Part shown: piece after piece, positions 1 to 8,268 of the stretch
Position numbering within the stretch: position 1 is the stretch's first letter
Layout: every line of letters starts with the position of its first letter
Source of the DNA: Neobacillus niacini
GTDB taxonomy: Bacteria; Bacillota; Bacilli; Bacillales; Cytobacillaceae
Length of the DNA stretch: 64,000 bases
Assembly: GCF_000759675.1 (NCBI RefSeq)
Contig: NZ_BAWM01000037.1
Location: 1-64,000, forward strand
Direction of reading: 5' to 3'
Made by a program: the position numbers and the translations under genes
The notes under the pieces: generated by a model
Told to the model about the DNA's origin: nothing
The model's database searches: none
What the model saw: only the letters and a program-made list of their open reading frames with translations

Positions 1-345
1 TCGCTACGAGCGAATGGCTAGTTCTTACTCGACGGGAATTCCACCCGCTATATGATACGACCTAGGCTCGGCCGCACACCTGCCCCGTTAGCCATCCATG
101 CAGCGCAAAATCGGCGCTGCCCCACAGAGAATGAAAATGGATCTGGCAGTCCATACTGTTTTAATGCTGGCGAAGAAGGTCTTTAAACTATGGTGCCATT
201 GAGCCCATCCGTTAGTCTGACTCCAACTACCACGGTGTACCACCGACTGTCGCACCCTTTAGGGGTAGCACTCATGGGAGATTAATCCTTTTTCTGGTTG
301 TTGCGCCAGCTTTACCTGATTTCACTTTTAGTAGAAAGGTTCCAC
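1..345 (-). ncRNA. Large structured RNA element, possibly HEARO/omega RNA (cut by window edge)
   Basis: This stretch is much richer in G and C than its surroundings and has no convincing reading frame. Read on the minus strand it folds well. GCAGCGC pairs with GCGCUGC around 113-133. AUGGCUA pairs at long range with UAGCCAU near 15-96. CGGCC pairs with GGUCG, CGGG with CCCG, and ACCC with GGGU. The size, the compact stems and the position reading out of the left edge suit an RNA lying 5' of an IscB-type nuclease gene (HEARO), but a group I or II intron fragment is also possible. The family name is inference; the folding is visible in the sequence. Confidence 0.45.
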
Positions 346-613
346 AACTCGATTTACCAGCCAATCTTATATACGATCCTTCTAGAGGATCAGCCTTTTT
401 TTAAAACTGGTTTTTCTGGGTCTATTTTTGTATGCCCTTTTTCAGTTTTTATTTTCATGGGAGTTTAAGTACATAATTTCACAATCTGGTAGGTGGAGTA
501 ATGATTTTCACGATTCTGTTTACTTGGTCAAAACATGATCATTTTTTTTAGTATGCCAACAAGTTTGTTTAAGTGCAGATTATAGTTCCATTCCCTTTTG
601 TTTGAACAAATCG
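346..613. other. AT-rich intergenic stretch without recognised gene
   Basis: I see no gene here. A short inverted repeat at 376-392 (GATCCT/AGGATC arms) is followed on the plus strand by AGCC and a run of T, so it could act as a weak terminator. The stretch separates the structured RNA from a broken gene and may be the scar of a mobile insertion. Confidence 0.4.
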
Positions 614-886
614 CTAAAGGTCTATTTCCGTACCATTAACAATTATAGATTTTACCTTAGAAAGTTCTAATGGTGTGGATGATAAAAATTTAACTGTTAT
701 CTCTTCATCCTCGCTGAAATTATTCATTGAATCAAATGTTTGAACGCTGCCATCGGCCATTTTAGCACTTACTTCAATATTGGTTGAATCGTTGAATTTA
801 CCTTTACCGTATAAAGTTACTCCTAATGGCGAAATAGAAACGCTTTTCGAAGGCTTTGTGACCAGTCTGTGACCAAAACGCTTATT
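614..886 (-). pseudogene. C-terminal remnant of a secreted/anti-sigma-type protein (DUF4179/DUF5643-like)
   Basis: The minus strand has 90 open codons ending in TAG but no start or signal for translation, and a TGA stop directly precedes the frame. The translation contains SISPLGVTLYGKG and ends in IIVNGTEIDL, with a beta-rich, acidic composition. This recalls the C-terminal immunoglobulin-like domain of DUF4179/DUF5643 anti-sigma proteins of Bacillus, whose N-terminal cytoplasmic and membrane parts would be missing. The family assignment rests on remembered motif style and is tentative; that it is a truncated gene end is better supported. Confidence 0.45.
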
Positions 887-892
887 TCATAT

Positions 893-929
893 AAAAAGAC
901 CATTTGTAGCTGTGCTCTACAAATGGTCT
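893..929 (-). terminator. Rho-independent terminator of the tRNA-Val gene
   Basis: A 13-bp perfect inverted repeat (AGACCATTTGTAG and its complement) encloses a 7-nt loop. On the minus strand it is followed by a T run. It lies about 50 nt downstream of the tRNA gene. Confidence 0.85.
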
Positions 930-981
930 ATCTGCTTCACAAACCTTGATACAACAAGGTTCATACGCTACTTTGTTATGA

Positions 982-1054
982 TGACCTGTGAGGGGTTCGA
1001 ACCCCCGACCTCAACCCTGTCAAGGTTGCGCTCTCCCAGCTGAGCTAACAGATC
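982..1054 (-). tRNA. tRNA-Val (anticodon GAC)
   Basis: On the minus strand the 73-nt sequence folds as a cloverleaf. The acceptor GATCTGT pairs with ACAGGTC. The D arm holds AGCTCAGCTGGGAGAGC, the anticodon stem CAACC/GGTTG encloses TTGACAG (anticodon GAC, valine), and the T arm holds GGTTCGAACCCC. The 3' CCA is not encoded. The gene stands alone, with its own promoter and terminator. The acceptor sequence is unlike the common GGAGGAT-type valine tRNAs of Bacillus, but the anticodon arm matches the GAC isoacceptor. Confidence 0.9.
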
Positions 1055-1075
1055 TCTTATTAAGCTACAAATATA

Positions 1076-1103
1076 ATTATAGTAAAAACACGTAAAAAGT
1101 CAA
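1076..1103 (-). promoter_or_regulatory. SigA-type promoter of tRNA-Val
   Basis: On the minus strand TTGACT (1103-1098) and a perfect TATAAT (1081-1076) are separated by 16 bp, about 20 nt upstream of the tRNA 5' end. Confidence 0.75.
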
Positions 1104-1116
1104 TAGTTTTTTAAAA

Positions 1117-1128
1117 GAACGCACGTTC
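1117..1128 (+). promoter_or_regulatory. LexA (DinR) box 1
   Basis: GAAC-GCAC-GTTC is a perfect match to the core of the Bacillus SOS operator (GAAC-N4-GTTC). It lies about 45 bp upstream of the presumed -10 of the WYL-domain gene. Confidence 0.7.
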
Positions 1129-1147
1129 CAAAAATAGTTCGAATAAA

Positions 1148-1159
1148 GAACAAATGTTC
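1148..1159 (+). promoter_or_regulatory. LexA (DinR) box 2
   Basis: GAAC-AAAT-GTTC is a second perfect SOS operator core, ending just before TATAAT at 1163-1168. It therefore overlaps the promoter spacer, where a bound LexA would block RNA polymerase. Confidence 0.75.
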
Positions 1160-1202
1160 GGATATAATAATAGTATAAGATATCAGAAAGGCGGGATATA
1201 CC

Positions 1203-1427
1203 ATGGATGGGCTTTTGTTACGTTCTATAGAGGAAAATATTCCGTTAGAGATGATTTACTTATCGGAAAACAAGCAGATTTCACAACGAAAATTACTCGT
1301 GAAGGAAGTCAATGATGAGTACATTCGCGCTTATTGTCTGCTCCGAAAACAGGTTCGCACCTTTCGCCGGGACAATATTTTATCCTTAATGCCAAATACT
1401 CGCTCGAATGAACCTTTCCTACACTAA
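1203..1427 (+). CDS. Short WYL-domain protein under SOS control
   Basis: The 74-residue product resembles an isolated WYL domain. After IYLSENKQISQRKL it has RAYCLLRKQVRTFR and RDNILSL, which matches the strand-turn-strand core and basic ligand-binding face of WYL modules. The usual N-terminal HTH is absent. WYL domains are Sm-like folds that sense nucleic acids or nucleotides in regulators of CRISPR, phage-defence and DNA-damage systems. The start follows AAAGGCGGG. Two LexA boxes sit in its promoter, so damage induction is likely. What it regulates, if anything, cannot be read from the sequence. Confidence 0.7.
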   Translation: MDGLLLRSIEENIPLEMIYLSENKQISQRKLLVKEVNDEYIRAYCLLRKQVRTFRRDNILSLMPNTRSNEPFLH

Positions 1428-1524
1428 AACTATACCCAAAAATATCCTTCTCTCCCCTTGAGCATTTCCAACATAGTTATGATAAAATGCAGTTGTATCA
1501 ATCGAACATTGGGGGAATTGTCGT

Positions 1525-2247
1525 ATGAAGATACCAAAAGGCACGATAAAGGAACTAACTATTAAAAGTAACGAGCTGGGAGAAGAAATGCTTCTTCTCA
1601 TCTATTTGCCAGCAAATTTCTCTCCATTATATAAATACTCACTGTTAATTGCCCAGGATGGCAGAGATTATTTTCAACTCGGCAGAATTGGACGATTAGC
1701 AGATGAGTATCTTTTTGCGAAAGAAATTGAAAATTTAATCATAGTTGGGATACCCTATAAGAATGTTGAGGATCGCCGTAGGAAATACCATCCTGATAGT
1801 GATCAACATCAACAGTACATTCGCTTTTTAGCACATGAATTAGTTCCGTTCTTAGATCAGGAGTTTCCAACCTATCAGATAGGATCCACAAGAGCGCTAA
1901 TCGGTGACTCACTTGGAGCAACCGTATCGTTACTGACCGCCCTCCAATACCCGCACACCTTTGGAAAAGTGCTGCTGCAATCTCCATATGTTGATGAGCA
2001 GGTAATGGGTATGGTCAAAAGCTTCACAAAAACTGAGTTTTTAGAAATATATCACATCGTGGGAAATCAAGAAACTGAAGTCCAAACCACTAACGGTAAA
2101 ATAAGCGACTTCCTTACACCTAATCGTGAGCTCTCCACGATCCTTACAAGTAAGTCCATTACATACTTTTATGATGAATTCAATGGCGACCATACATGGG
2201 CACATTGGCAGCCCGATTTAAAAAGAGCCATTAAGATGATGTTTTAA
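1525..2247 (+). CDS. yjcH: Alpha/beta-hydrolase esterase, YjcH/enterochelin-esterase-like
   Basis: A 240-residue serine hydrolase of the YjcH type. The nucleophile elbow is GDSLG (about residue 131), preceded by the YQIGSTRALI strand, and the catalytic His is likely in GDHTWAHW near the C-terminus. The fold resembles enterochelin esterase-like hydrolases (LLIAQDGRDYFQ near residue 40). The substrate is unknown. It starts at ATG after GGGGGAATTGTCGT. It is followed on the same strand by yjcG and yjcF, the order remembered from B. subtilis. Confidence 0.85.
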   Translation: MKIPKGTIKELTIKSNELGEEMLLLIYLPANFSPLYKYSLLIAQDGRDYFQLGRIGRLADEYLFAKEIENLIIVGIPYKNVEDRRRKYHPDSDQHQQYIRFLAHELVPFLDQEFPTYQIGSTRALIGDSLGATVSLLTALQYPHTFGKVLLQSPYVDEQVMGMVKSFTKTEFLEIYHIVGNQETEVQTTNGKISDFLTPNRELSTILTSKSITYFYDEFNGDHTWAHWQPDLKRAIKMMF

Positions 2248-2346
2248 AGGTCATTTCATATTTTTTGAATATTTGCTATAATGTTAGAAAGGTCCACGAC
2301 TGCACCTATTGATCAGAGAAAAATTCTTGTTATGGAGGTTAGACAT

Positions 2347-2859
2347 ATGAAATTTGGGGTTGTTATTTTTCCATCAAAAAAACTACAAGATTTAGCTAAT
2401 TCCTATCGTAAGCGTTATGACCCGCATTATTCACTAATCACACCGCATTTAACGTTGAAAAATGCTTTTGAAGCAGCAGAGGAAGAAGTGGTAGATTTTG
2501 CAGATAAATTACGGCAAATTTCAAGTAATACCAATGCCTTTCCATTAATAACAACCAAAATCAGCTCTTTTCAGCCAGTAAATAATGTGATCTACTTTAA
2601 AGTAGAGCCAACTGAAGAGTTAAACCAATTGCATACTGAAATTAATCAAGAATTTAGTGAGCAAAATTTAGACTATGCTTTCGTTCCACATATTACGATT
2701 GGTCAAAACCTATCTAATGATGAGCATTCAGATGTTTATGGCTCATTAAGGATGAAAAGATTAAACCATGAAGAAACAATTGACCGCTTCCATTTACTAT
2801 ATCAATTAGAAAATGGTTCTTGGACGGTGTATGAAACATTTCGCCTAGGAAAGGAATAA
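2347..2859 (+). CDS. yjcG: 2'-5' RNA ligase/cyclic phosphodiesterase superfamily protein YjcG
   Basis: The 170-residue protein carries the two H-x-T signatures of the 2H phosphoesterase superfamily, HLTL (about residue 36) and HITI (about residue 119). It is the size of B. subtilis YjcG. An in-frame ATG lies further upstream at 2281, but the ATG at 2347 has TGGAGG at the right distance and gives the family N-terminus MKFGVVIFP. The substrate is unknown; 2H enzymes act on 2'-5' or cyclic phosphodiester bonds in RNA. Confidence 0.88.
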   Translation: MKFGVVIFPSKKLQDLANSYRKRYDPHYSLITPHLTLKNAFEAAEEEVVDFADKLRQISSNTNAFPLITTKISSFQPVNNVIYFKVEPTEELNQLHTEINQEFSEQNLDYAFVPHITIGQNLSNDEHSDVYGSLRMKRLNHEETIDRFHLLYQLENGSWTVYETFRLGKE

Positions 2860-2865
2860 TCACCT

Positions 2866-3288
2866 GTGAATGTAAAAGTTTGTGAAAATGAAAATGAAAT
2901 ACAAGATGCATTTTCTGTTAGAAGAACCGTTTTTATCGACGAACAAAATGTACCTGAAGAAGAAGAAATTGATCAGTTTGAGGATGACGCTACACATTTC
3001 GTTTCCTACCATGAAGGCACACCAGTTGCTGCTGGCCGCTTTCGTGTTGTTGATGGTTATGGAAAGGTAGAACGAATTTGTGTGTTAAAGGAAGCTAGAA
3101 AAACTGGTTCTGGAAAAGCGATTATGAGTGAAATTGAGGCATATGCTTTCAAAAATGGACTACATAAATTAAAGTTAAATGCTCAAACACAAGCTATCCC
3201 TTTCTACGCTAGTCTTGGCTATGAGGTTGTTTCAGAGGAATTTTTAGACGCAGGAATTCCACATAAAACAATGATAAAAAAAATTTAA
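2866..3288 (+). CDS. yjcF: GNAT-family N-acetyltransferase YjcF
   Basis: A 140-residue GNAT acyltransferase. The acetyl-CoA loop appears as KEARKTGSGKAIM (near residue 77) after the central strand VERICVL. The C-terminal LNAQTQAIPFYASLGYEV is the ElaA/YjcF-type signature. It starts at GTG after AGGAAAGGAA, 6 nt downstream of yjcG, so the two are co-transcribed. A terminator follows. The acceptor substrate is unknown. Confidence 0.88.
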   Translation: MNVKVCENENEIQDAFSVRRTVFIDEQNVPEEEEIDQFEDDATHFVSYHEGTPVAAGRFRVVDGYGKVERICVLKEARKTGSGKAIMSEIEAYAFKNGLHKLKLNAQTQAIPFYASLGYEVVSEEFLDAGIPHKTMIKKI

Positions 3289-3294
3289 ATTCAT

Positions 3295-3325
3295 GCACTT
3301 GCCCTTAAGTGGCAAGTGCTTTTTT
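3295..3325 (+). terminator. Terminator of the yjcH-G-F operon
   Basis: GCACTTGCC and GGCAAGTGC form a 9-bp stem, followed by six T. Confidence 0.85.
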
Positions 3326-3412
3326 CATTTCTAGAATATAAGGGCACTTTTCGATATCAACAGGTTTTGTTATGATAGAGTTTGTCGTATTTTTGAAAAA
3401 AGAGGCTAAAAA

Positions 3413-5698
3413 ATGAAAACTGCTATGCATCAAAATCAAAGGATTGTTCTTGACCAAATAGCGAGAGAACAATATCAATTATTATATTTGCAAGGAAAAA
3501 ATGGCGAATTATCCTGCCCCGTTTGTAGTGAAAAAGTACGGTTATTTCTTGGCATACAGGAGCAGCCTTATTTTTATCATATAAAATCTCCGCAACATAC
3601 ATGCCCGGAACCAATTATCGAAGAAATGGAACCGGTCATTGTGGAACGGAATGGATTTCGGATCCCTCAAGGAAGAACCATTATTGAAACAACAAAAAAC
3701 ACCAGCTTATTCAGTCCTGCAAAAACGATAGAATGCTCCATTTCATTTAAAAAGAATGAAGGAGCAAACCAGCTTGTACACGACTCCTATTTAAGGGAAC
3801 TGGCATCAAATGGAGTCATACTAGATAAAAGTCAAGCAGCTGCTGTCGTGGAAACAGAAGGCTCATTATTAGTCCTTGCTGGTGCCGGAAGCGGCAAAAC
3901 ACGAGTACTCACAGCACGTACTGCTTATATGCTTAATGTAAAAAAAATTGATCCGCGTAACATCATGCTCGTCACCTTTACCTCAAAATCTGCTGGTGAA
4001 ATGAAGAATCGTCTGACCACCTATCCGCAGATAAAAAAGGACCAAATAAACAACTTGGTGACAGGCACCTTCCACAGTATTTTTTATCGGATTCTTATGT
4101 TTCATGAAGGTAGTAATTGGTCCTCAGAGCGTCTTTTGAAGAAAGAATGGCAGCGCGATAAGATTTTGAAAGAAGCAGGTAAGGAAATCGATTTATCTGA
4201 AAAGGAATTTTCATATGATTTAGCGCTTCAGCAGATTGGCTTTTGGAAGAATTCACTACTATTCCCTCATAATGTGAAACCGGAAAGCGAATGGGAAGAA
4301 AAGGCAGCCTACCTTTATAAAAAATATGAGGAATATAAAGCACAAAAAGGTTTATTTGATTTTGACGACATGCTGATTGGCTGCTACCAGCTGCTGAGCA
4401 GCTCTCCATCTCTACTTGAACTTTACCAGAATCGCTTTCATTATTTTCTCATTGATGAATTTCAAGATATCAATAAGGTTCAATATGAACTGATAAAGCT
4501 TCTTTCAGGCAAGTATAAAAATGTTTGTGCTGTTGGAGACGATGACCAAGCAATCTATTCCTTCAGAGGCAGTGACCCTAGTTATCTGTTAGAGTTTGAA
4601 AAAGACTTCCCTTACGCAAAATTGGTTTCACTGGATCAAAACTACCGTTCCTCCCATGAAATTGTCTCTACAGCCAATGAGATGATTATGAAGAATAAGG
4701 TTAGAAGATTAAAGAAAATGAAAGCACAATTTGAATCAGGTACGTCCCCCATGCTTTTTTTCCCCTTTGATGAAGAGGAAGAAGCAACCATGATAGTAAC
4801 TGACATCCAAGAGAAAATTGTGCAAGGAGCAAAACCATCTGATTTTGCGATTTTATATCGGACGAATGCAGGTTCCCGGGCTGTGTTTGAACGTCTGGCA
4901 AGTTCAAACCTGCCTTTTAAAATTGATTTAGATTCAGAGGCTTTTTATGAACGTCGCATTGTAAAAAGCGTTCTTGCTTTTCTAAAAATAAGCTTAGATG
5001 AGGATGACAATCAGGCATTATCCGATATTTTACCTATTCTTTTTTTGAGTCAGACTGTGCTCAAAGATTTAAAGGCTGAAAGCATACTTAAAGATTGTAC
5101 CTATCTAGAGGCCCTATCCCATATAAAAACAAAACATGCTTTTCAAGAAAAGAAATTAAAAAAGGCAGTACAGCTGATTCACTCGTTGAAATTTCCCTCC
5201 CCGATAAAGTCAATTGAAATTATTGAAAAGGACCTGGGTTTTCTTGACTTTTTGAAAAAACGAGGAAATGAATCTAATCAGCAAGATAAAGGCTCTGATG
5301 ATTTAAAGGATTTAAAAGTTGCAGCAAAAGGCTTTACAAGTATACAAGCTTTCTTGTCTCATGCTGAACATATGTCTGCCATGAACAAGGAAATCAAAAA
5401 TTTAAGTAAGCATTTTCCTGACGCCGTTAGTCTAAGTACCATCCACCGGGCAAAGGGATTAGAATACAAAAACGTATATATCATAGGAGCAGTGGATGGC
5501 AGCCTGCCTCATGATTACGCATTAGACAGCTCAAGAAATGGCGATTTTGCAGCACTTGAAGAAGAAAGAAGACTTTTTTATGTGGCTATGACACGTGCAA
5601 AGCATGAGCTTCTTATTTCGGTTCCCCAGAATCGCAGAGGCAAAAAGGCTAACCCTTCGCGTTTCTTATCACCTTTAATGAAAAAAAAGAAAAATTAA
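3413..5698 (+). CDS. yjcD: UvrD/Rep-type ATP-dependent DNA helicase YjcD with N-terminal Cys-rich domain
   Basis: A 761-residue superfamily 1A helicase. Walker A is AGAGSGKT (about residue 156). Motif II is IDEFQDIN, motif III GDDDQAIYSFRG, motif IV YRTN (about residue 483), and motifs V/VI are STIHRAKGLEY and FYVAMTRAK. Before the helicase, roughly residues 36-66, lies CPVCSEKV...H...C, which resembles the N-terminal domain of CoiA encoded later in this window. It likely unwinds DNA 3'-5' in repair or restart. The ATG follows AGAGG. It is transcribed toward spoVIF, and a shared hairpin lies between them. Confidence 0.9.
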   Translation: MKTAMHQNQRIVLDQIAREQYQLLYLQGKNGELSCPVCSEKVRLFLGIQEQPYFYHIKSPQHTCPEPIIEEMEPVIVERNGFRIPQGRTIIETTKNTSLFSPAKTIECSISFKKNEGANQLVHDSYLRELASNGVILDKSQAAAVVETEGSLLVLAGAGSGKTRVLTARTAYMLNVKKIDPRNIMLVTFTSKSAGEMKNRLTTYPQIKKDQINNLVTGTFHSIFYRILMFHEGSNWSSERLLKKEWQRDKILKEAGKEIDLSEKEFSYDLALQQIGFWKNSLLFPHNVKPESEWEEKAAYLYKKYEEYKAQKGLFDFDDMLIGCYQLLSSSPSLLELYQNRFHYFLIDEFQDINKVQYELIKLLSGKYKNVCAVGDDDQAIYSFRGSDPSYLLEFEKDFPYAKLVSLDQNYRSSHEIVSTANEMIMKNKVRRLKKMKAQFESGTSPMLFFPFDEEEEATMIVTDIQEKIVQGAKPSDFAILYRTNAGSRAVFERLASSNLPFKIDLDSEAFYERRIVKSVLAFLKISLDEDDNQALSDILPILFLSQTVLKDLKAESILKDCTYLEALSHIKTKHAFQEKKLKKAVQLIHSLKFPSPIKSIEIIEKDLGFLDFLKKRGNESNQQDKGSDDLKDLKVAAKGFTSIQAFLSHAEHMSAMNKEIKNLSKHFPDAVSLSTIHRAKGLEYKNVYIIGAVDGSLPHDYALDSSRNGDFAALEEERRLFYVAMTRAKHELLISVPQNRRGKKANPSRFLSPLMKKKKN

Positions 5699-5699
5699 C

Positions 5700-5733
5700 A
5701 AAAAGACCTGTTTCCATCAAGGAAAGAGGTCTT
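5700..5733. terminator. Bidirectional terminator between yjcD and spoVIF
   Basis: AAGACC...GGTCTT with an extended TTTCC/GGAAA stem. On the minus strand it ends in TTTTT, directly after the spoVIF stop codon. Confidence 0.75.
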
Positions 5734-5739
5734 CATCAC

Positions 5740-5994
5740 TTATTTCTTATTAATCATTTTTGAAATCGTATTAAAATCAAGTTGTTTGCCGTCGTTAACG
5801 ATTGATTGGACAATTTTATCTTCTGTTTCTTGATTTACCGGTTTGTTAGCAATTTCCGAAACACGGCGAATAACATTACGAACCGTTTTTTCATCTTTAA
5901 AGTTTGCATTTTGTAAGGAATTCGCTAAATCAAAAATATCTTTCATATTTACGCCAGTTTTCTTTTCGACATTTTTAAAAAAACCATTATCCAT
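5740..5994 (-). CDS. spoVIF: Stage VI sporulation protein F
   Basis: The 84-residue product begins MDNGFFKNVEKKTGV and ends TISKMINKK, the pattern of SpoVIF (YjcC), a mother-cell protein needed for spore-coat assembly through GerE stability in B. subtilis. A GTG 12 nt upstream also opens the frame but touches the AAGGAG Shine-Dalgarno site, so the ATG is preferred although its spacing is long (about 13 nt). It sits among other sporulation genes. Confidence 0.88.
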   Translation of the reverse strand: MDNGFFKNVEKKTGVNMKDIFDLANSLQNANFKDEKTVRNVIRRVSEIANKPVNQETEDKIVQSIVNDGKQLDFNTISKMINKK

Positions 5995-6070
5995 GGTAAA
6001 TATCACGCTCCTTCATAGGCTACTGATATTGTATGAAGGATAGGTAAAAACGTGAAAACAATTATTAAAA

Positions 6071-6105
6071 GAAAAAGGCTGGCCACTGAAATGGCCAGTC
6101 TTTCT
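6071..6105 (-). terminator. Terminator downstream of yjcZ
   Basis: GGCTGGCCA and TGGCCAGTC form a strong stem with a 6-nt loop. The minus-strand copy runs into TTTTTC. A second inverted repeat, TGCAAGCTTT/AAAGCTTGCA (6111-6142), lies between it and yjcZ. Confidence 0.75.
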
Positions 6106-6134
6106 TTCGCTGCAAGCTTTGCAGTTTTTTTAAA

Positions 6135-6186
6135 AGCTTGCACCGACAATGATTAAAAGAAGCTTGCACCGACGATGATTAAAAGA
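6135..6186. repeat. 26-bp tandem duplication at the 3' end of yjcZ
   Basis: Positions 6135-6160 and 6161-6186 are identical except for one base (cgacAatg versus cgacGatg). The duplication spans the C-terminal codons and the stop codon of yjcZ. Confidence 0.9.
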
Positions 6187-6290
6187 ATGAATAATACGAC
6201 GATTAAAACAAATGTTGAACAACCGCCGCCATATCCACCGCCGTAGCCACAGCCGCCATATCCACCATATCCACCATATCCACCGAACAT
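6153..6290 (-). CDS. yjcZ: YjcZ-family sporulation membrane peptide
   Basis: A 45-residue peptide. The first half is Gly/Tyr-rich (repeats of GGY with two Cys), and the second half is one hydrophobic helix, [19 protein letters not shown]. This is the YjcZ (CSE60-like) family of tiny proteins found in many Bacillus genomes and expressed during sporulation. The ATG follows AGGTGA. Its 3' end contains a 26-bp tandem duplication. The molecular role is unknown. Confidence 0.88.
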   Translation of the reverse strand: MFGGYGGYGGYGGCGYGGGYGGGCSTFVLIVVLFILLIIVGASFF

Positions 6291-6387
6291 AAAGCGTCAC
6301 CTCACTTTGTAAGTCTCACTAATAACATATGAGAATAGGCATCAAAGTGTACCGTGCACTCCTATAGAGACAACCTATGAAATTTTC

Positions 6388-6744
6388 TCAACCCTTTGGT
6401 TTAAAGATTAATGCACCGATAAATCCAAAAATAATTGCGGCAGAGATCCCAGAACTGGTAACTTGGAACATACCAGTCAATACTCCAATCAGACCATGCT
6501 TTTCTGCATCCTGCAGTGCACCGTGCACTAATGAGTTACCAAAGCTCGTTATTGGAATGGTAGCTCCTGCACCAGCAAAGTCAACGAGCGGCTCATACAG
6601 ACCAAAACCATCTAAGACAGCTCCTGCCACGACTAGTAAGCTTAAGGTATGACCGGGTGTTAGCTTAGCGACATCAAATAAAAGCTGTCCGATCACACAA
6701 ATGATTCCACCAACCACAAATGCCCAAAAATACATTGCTAACAT
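6388..6744 (-). CDS. spoVAE: SpoVAE-type (SpoVAEb) dipicolinate channel subunit
   Basis: A 118-residue protein with four predicted hydrophobic segments and the conserved [17 protein letters not shown] motif shared with SpoVAC. SpoVA proteins form the inner-membrane channel that moves Ca-dipicolinate into the forespore and out during germination. It is the third gene of a compact unit and begins 5 nt after spoVAD. The cluster lacks spoVAA, AB, AEa and AF, so it is probably an accessory copy rather than the main operon. Confidence 0.88.
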   Translation of the reverse strand: MLAMYFWAFVVGGIICVIGQLLFDVAKLTPGHTLSLLVVAGAVLDGFGLYEPLVDFAGAGATIPITSFGNSLVHGALQDAEKHGLIGVLTGMFQVTSSGISAAIIFGFIGALIFKPKG

Positions 6745-6749
6745 AAGAA

Positions 6750-7775
6750 TTACCCTCCCACTTCATTCATTTCAATGCTCACCGCATGTGCAATACAAGG
6801 AATCGATTCTTTTTGCTGAAAACTAAGTGGCGATAACAATGCACCAGTTGCAACAATTAATATTCGCTTATATACTCCCTTTTTCATTTGATTTAACAAA
6901 TGACCATATAAAACAACAGCTGAGCATCCCGCACCGCTCGCCCCTGCTTGAACCGGCTGATCATCCTTATAAATTAATAGTCCACAATCTTGAAATTGTT
7001 TACGTTCTAATTTGAGTCCACTTTTATTAATTAACTCAAAGGCTGTGTCATGTCCGATTCTACCCAAGTCACCAGTAATGATTAAATCATAGTAGGAAGG
7101 ATCTAATTCCATATCACGAAAATGGGCCATAATGGTATCCGCAGCTGCCGGCGCCATAGCCCCGCCCATATTAAAAGGATCAGACAATCCCATGTCAATG
7201 ACTTTTCCAATTGTTGCTGATGTGGTAACCGGCTGCTGTTGACCAGGGACATTTTGAGTAATTAGCGCTACCCCTGCACCTGTAACCGTCCATTGTGCCG
7301 TAGGCGGCTTCTGTCCTCCGTACTCAGTTGGATAGCGGAATTGTTTTTCAGTTGCAGCATTATGGCTTGAGGCTCCTGTTAACACGTTACGTGCCCCTTG
7401 GTAATTGACCACAAAGGAGGCTAACGCCAACCCTTCCATCGATGTTGAGCATGCACCAAAGAGCCCGAAATAAGGTATTTGTATGGTCCTCGCTGCAAAG
7501 CTAGTCGGTGTAATTTGATTGATTAAATCCCCAGCAAATAAAAATTCAATTTGTTCTTTCTCCATTTTTGCTTTTGCTAATGTAACTCTTATAGTCTCTT
7601 CGAGCAAAACTCTTTGCGCCTTTTCGTAAGAATCCATCCCCATCCATAAATCTTCATGTAAAATGTCAAAGTCATTGGCTAAGTTTCCATTTGCCTCAAA
7701 GGGACCGCCGGAAACACCAGTTGCGGATATCATTGGCCGATTAGTAAAGACCCAAGATTGATGACCTCTTAACAA
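6750..7775 (-). CDS. spoVAD: SpoVAD dipicolinate-binding protein
   Basis: A 341-residue thiolase-fold protein. Conserved family stretches include [11 protein letters not shown] (about 115), [20 protein letters not shown] (about 147) and VATGALLSP (about 311). SpoVAD binds dipicolinic acid on the outer face of the inner spore membrane. The reading frame begins with TTG directly after the TAA of spoVAC, so translation is coupled. A start further in is possible, but the N-terminal HQSWVF matches the family KQTWVF. The substrate assignment comes from the family. Confidence 0.9.
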   Translation of the reverse strand: MLRGHQSWVFTNRPMISATGVSGGPFEANGNLANDFDILHEDLWMGMDSYEKAQRVLLEETIRVTLAKAKMEKEQIEFLFAGDLINQITPTSFAARTIQIPYFGLFGACSTSMEGLALASFVVNYQGARNVLTGASSHNAATEKQFRYPTEYGGQKPPTAQWTVTGAGVALITQNVPGQQQPVTTSATIGKVIDMGLSDPFNMGGAMAPAAADTIMAHFRDMELDPSYYDLIITGDLGRIGHDTAFELINKSGLKLERKQFQDCGLLIYKDDQPVQAGASGAGCSAVVLYGHLLNQMKKGVYKRILIVATGALLSPLSFQQKESIPCIAHAVSIEMNEVGG

Positions 7776-8252
7776 TTACAAAACCCCCCACATTCCCAGT
7801 AACGTTTTTATAAGTGCAACTACAAACGCCGAGAATACTCCAAAAAGAATTACCGAGCCAGCAAGTTTAAACATATTACCACCAACACCTAATACAAACC
7901 CTTCGGTCCGATGCTCAATTGCTGCAGAAATCACTGCATTTCCAAATCCAGTTACAGGCACAGCACTTCCGGCACCACCAAATTGTCCAAGACGGTCGTA
8001 TATACCGAATCCTGTTAGCAGCATTGATAAAAACACCATTGTCGCAACGGTTGGATTACCGACATTCTGTTCAGTAAAGTTGAAAAAATAAATATAAAAA
8101 TAACTTATTGCTTGACCAACAATACAAATCAACCCGCCAACCCAAAAGGCCCTAATGCAATTCTTTAAAACAGGCCGTTTTAGTTCGTGCCTTTGTTGGA
8201 GTTGTTGATACTTTTGCTGCTGAGGCGTCATATTTTTCTGATTGCTCGCCAT
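7776..8252 (-). CDS. spoVAC: SpoVAC dipicolinate channel subunit
   Basis: A 158-residue membrane protein with four hydrophobic segments after a polar, Gln-rich N-terminus. It has the FGGAGSAVPVTGFGN motif of the SpoVAC/AE family. SpoVAC can act as a mechanosensitive channel for dipicolinate release. It is the first SpoVA gene after the upstream lipoprotein gene, with a 16-nt gap. Confidence 0.9.
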   Translation of the reverse strand: MASNQKNMTPQQQKYQQLQQRHELKRPVLKNCIRAFWVGGLICIVGQAISYFYIYFFNFTEQNVGNPTVATMVFLSMLLTGFGIYDRLGQFGGAGSAVPVTGFGNAVISAAIEHRTEGFVLGVGGNMFKLAGSVILFGVFSAFVVALIKTLLGMWGVL

Positions 8253-8268
8253 TGATATTCATCCCTTC

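Noticed and set aside
1..345. tmRNA or RNase P RNA
   Set aside because: None of the conserved blocks I know for bacterial tmRNA or type B RNase P RNA are present on either strand.
2281..2346. Longer N-terminus for YjcG
   Set aside because: The extra residues are unlike the family and no Shine-Dalgarno site precedes that ATG.
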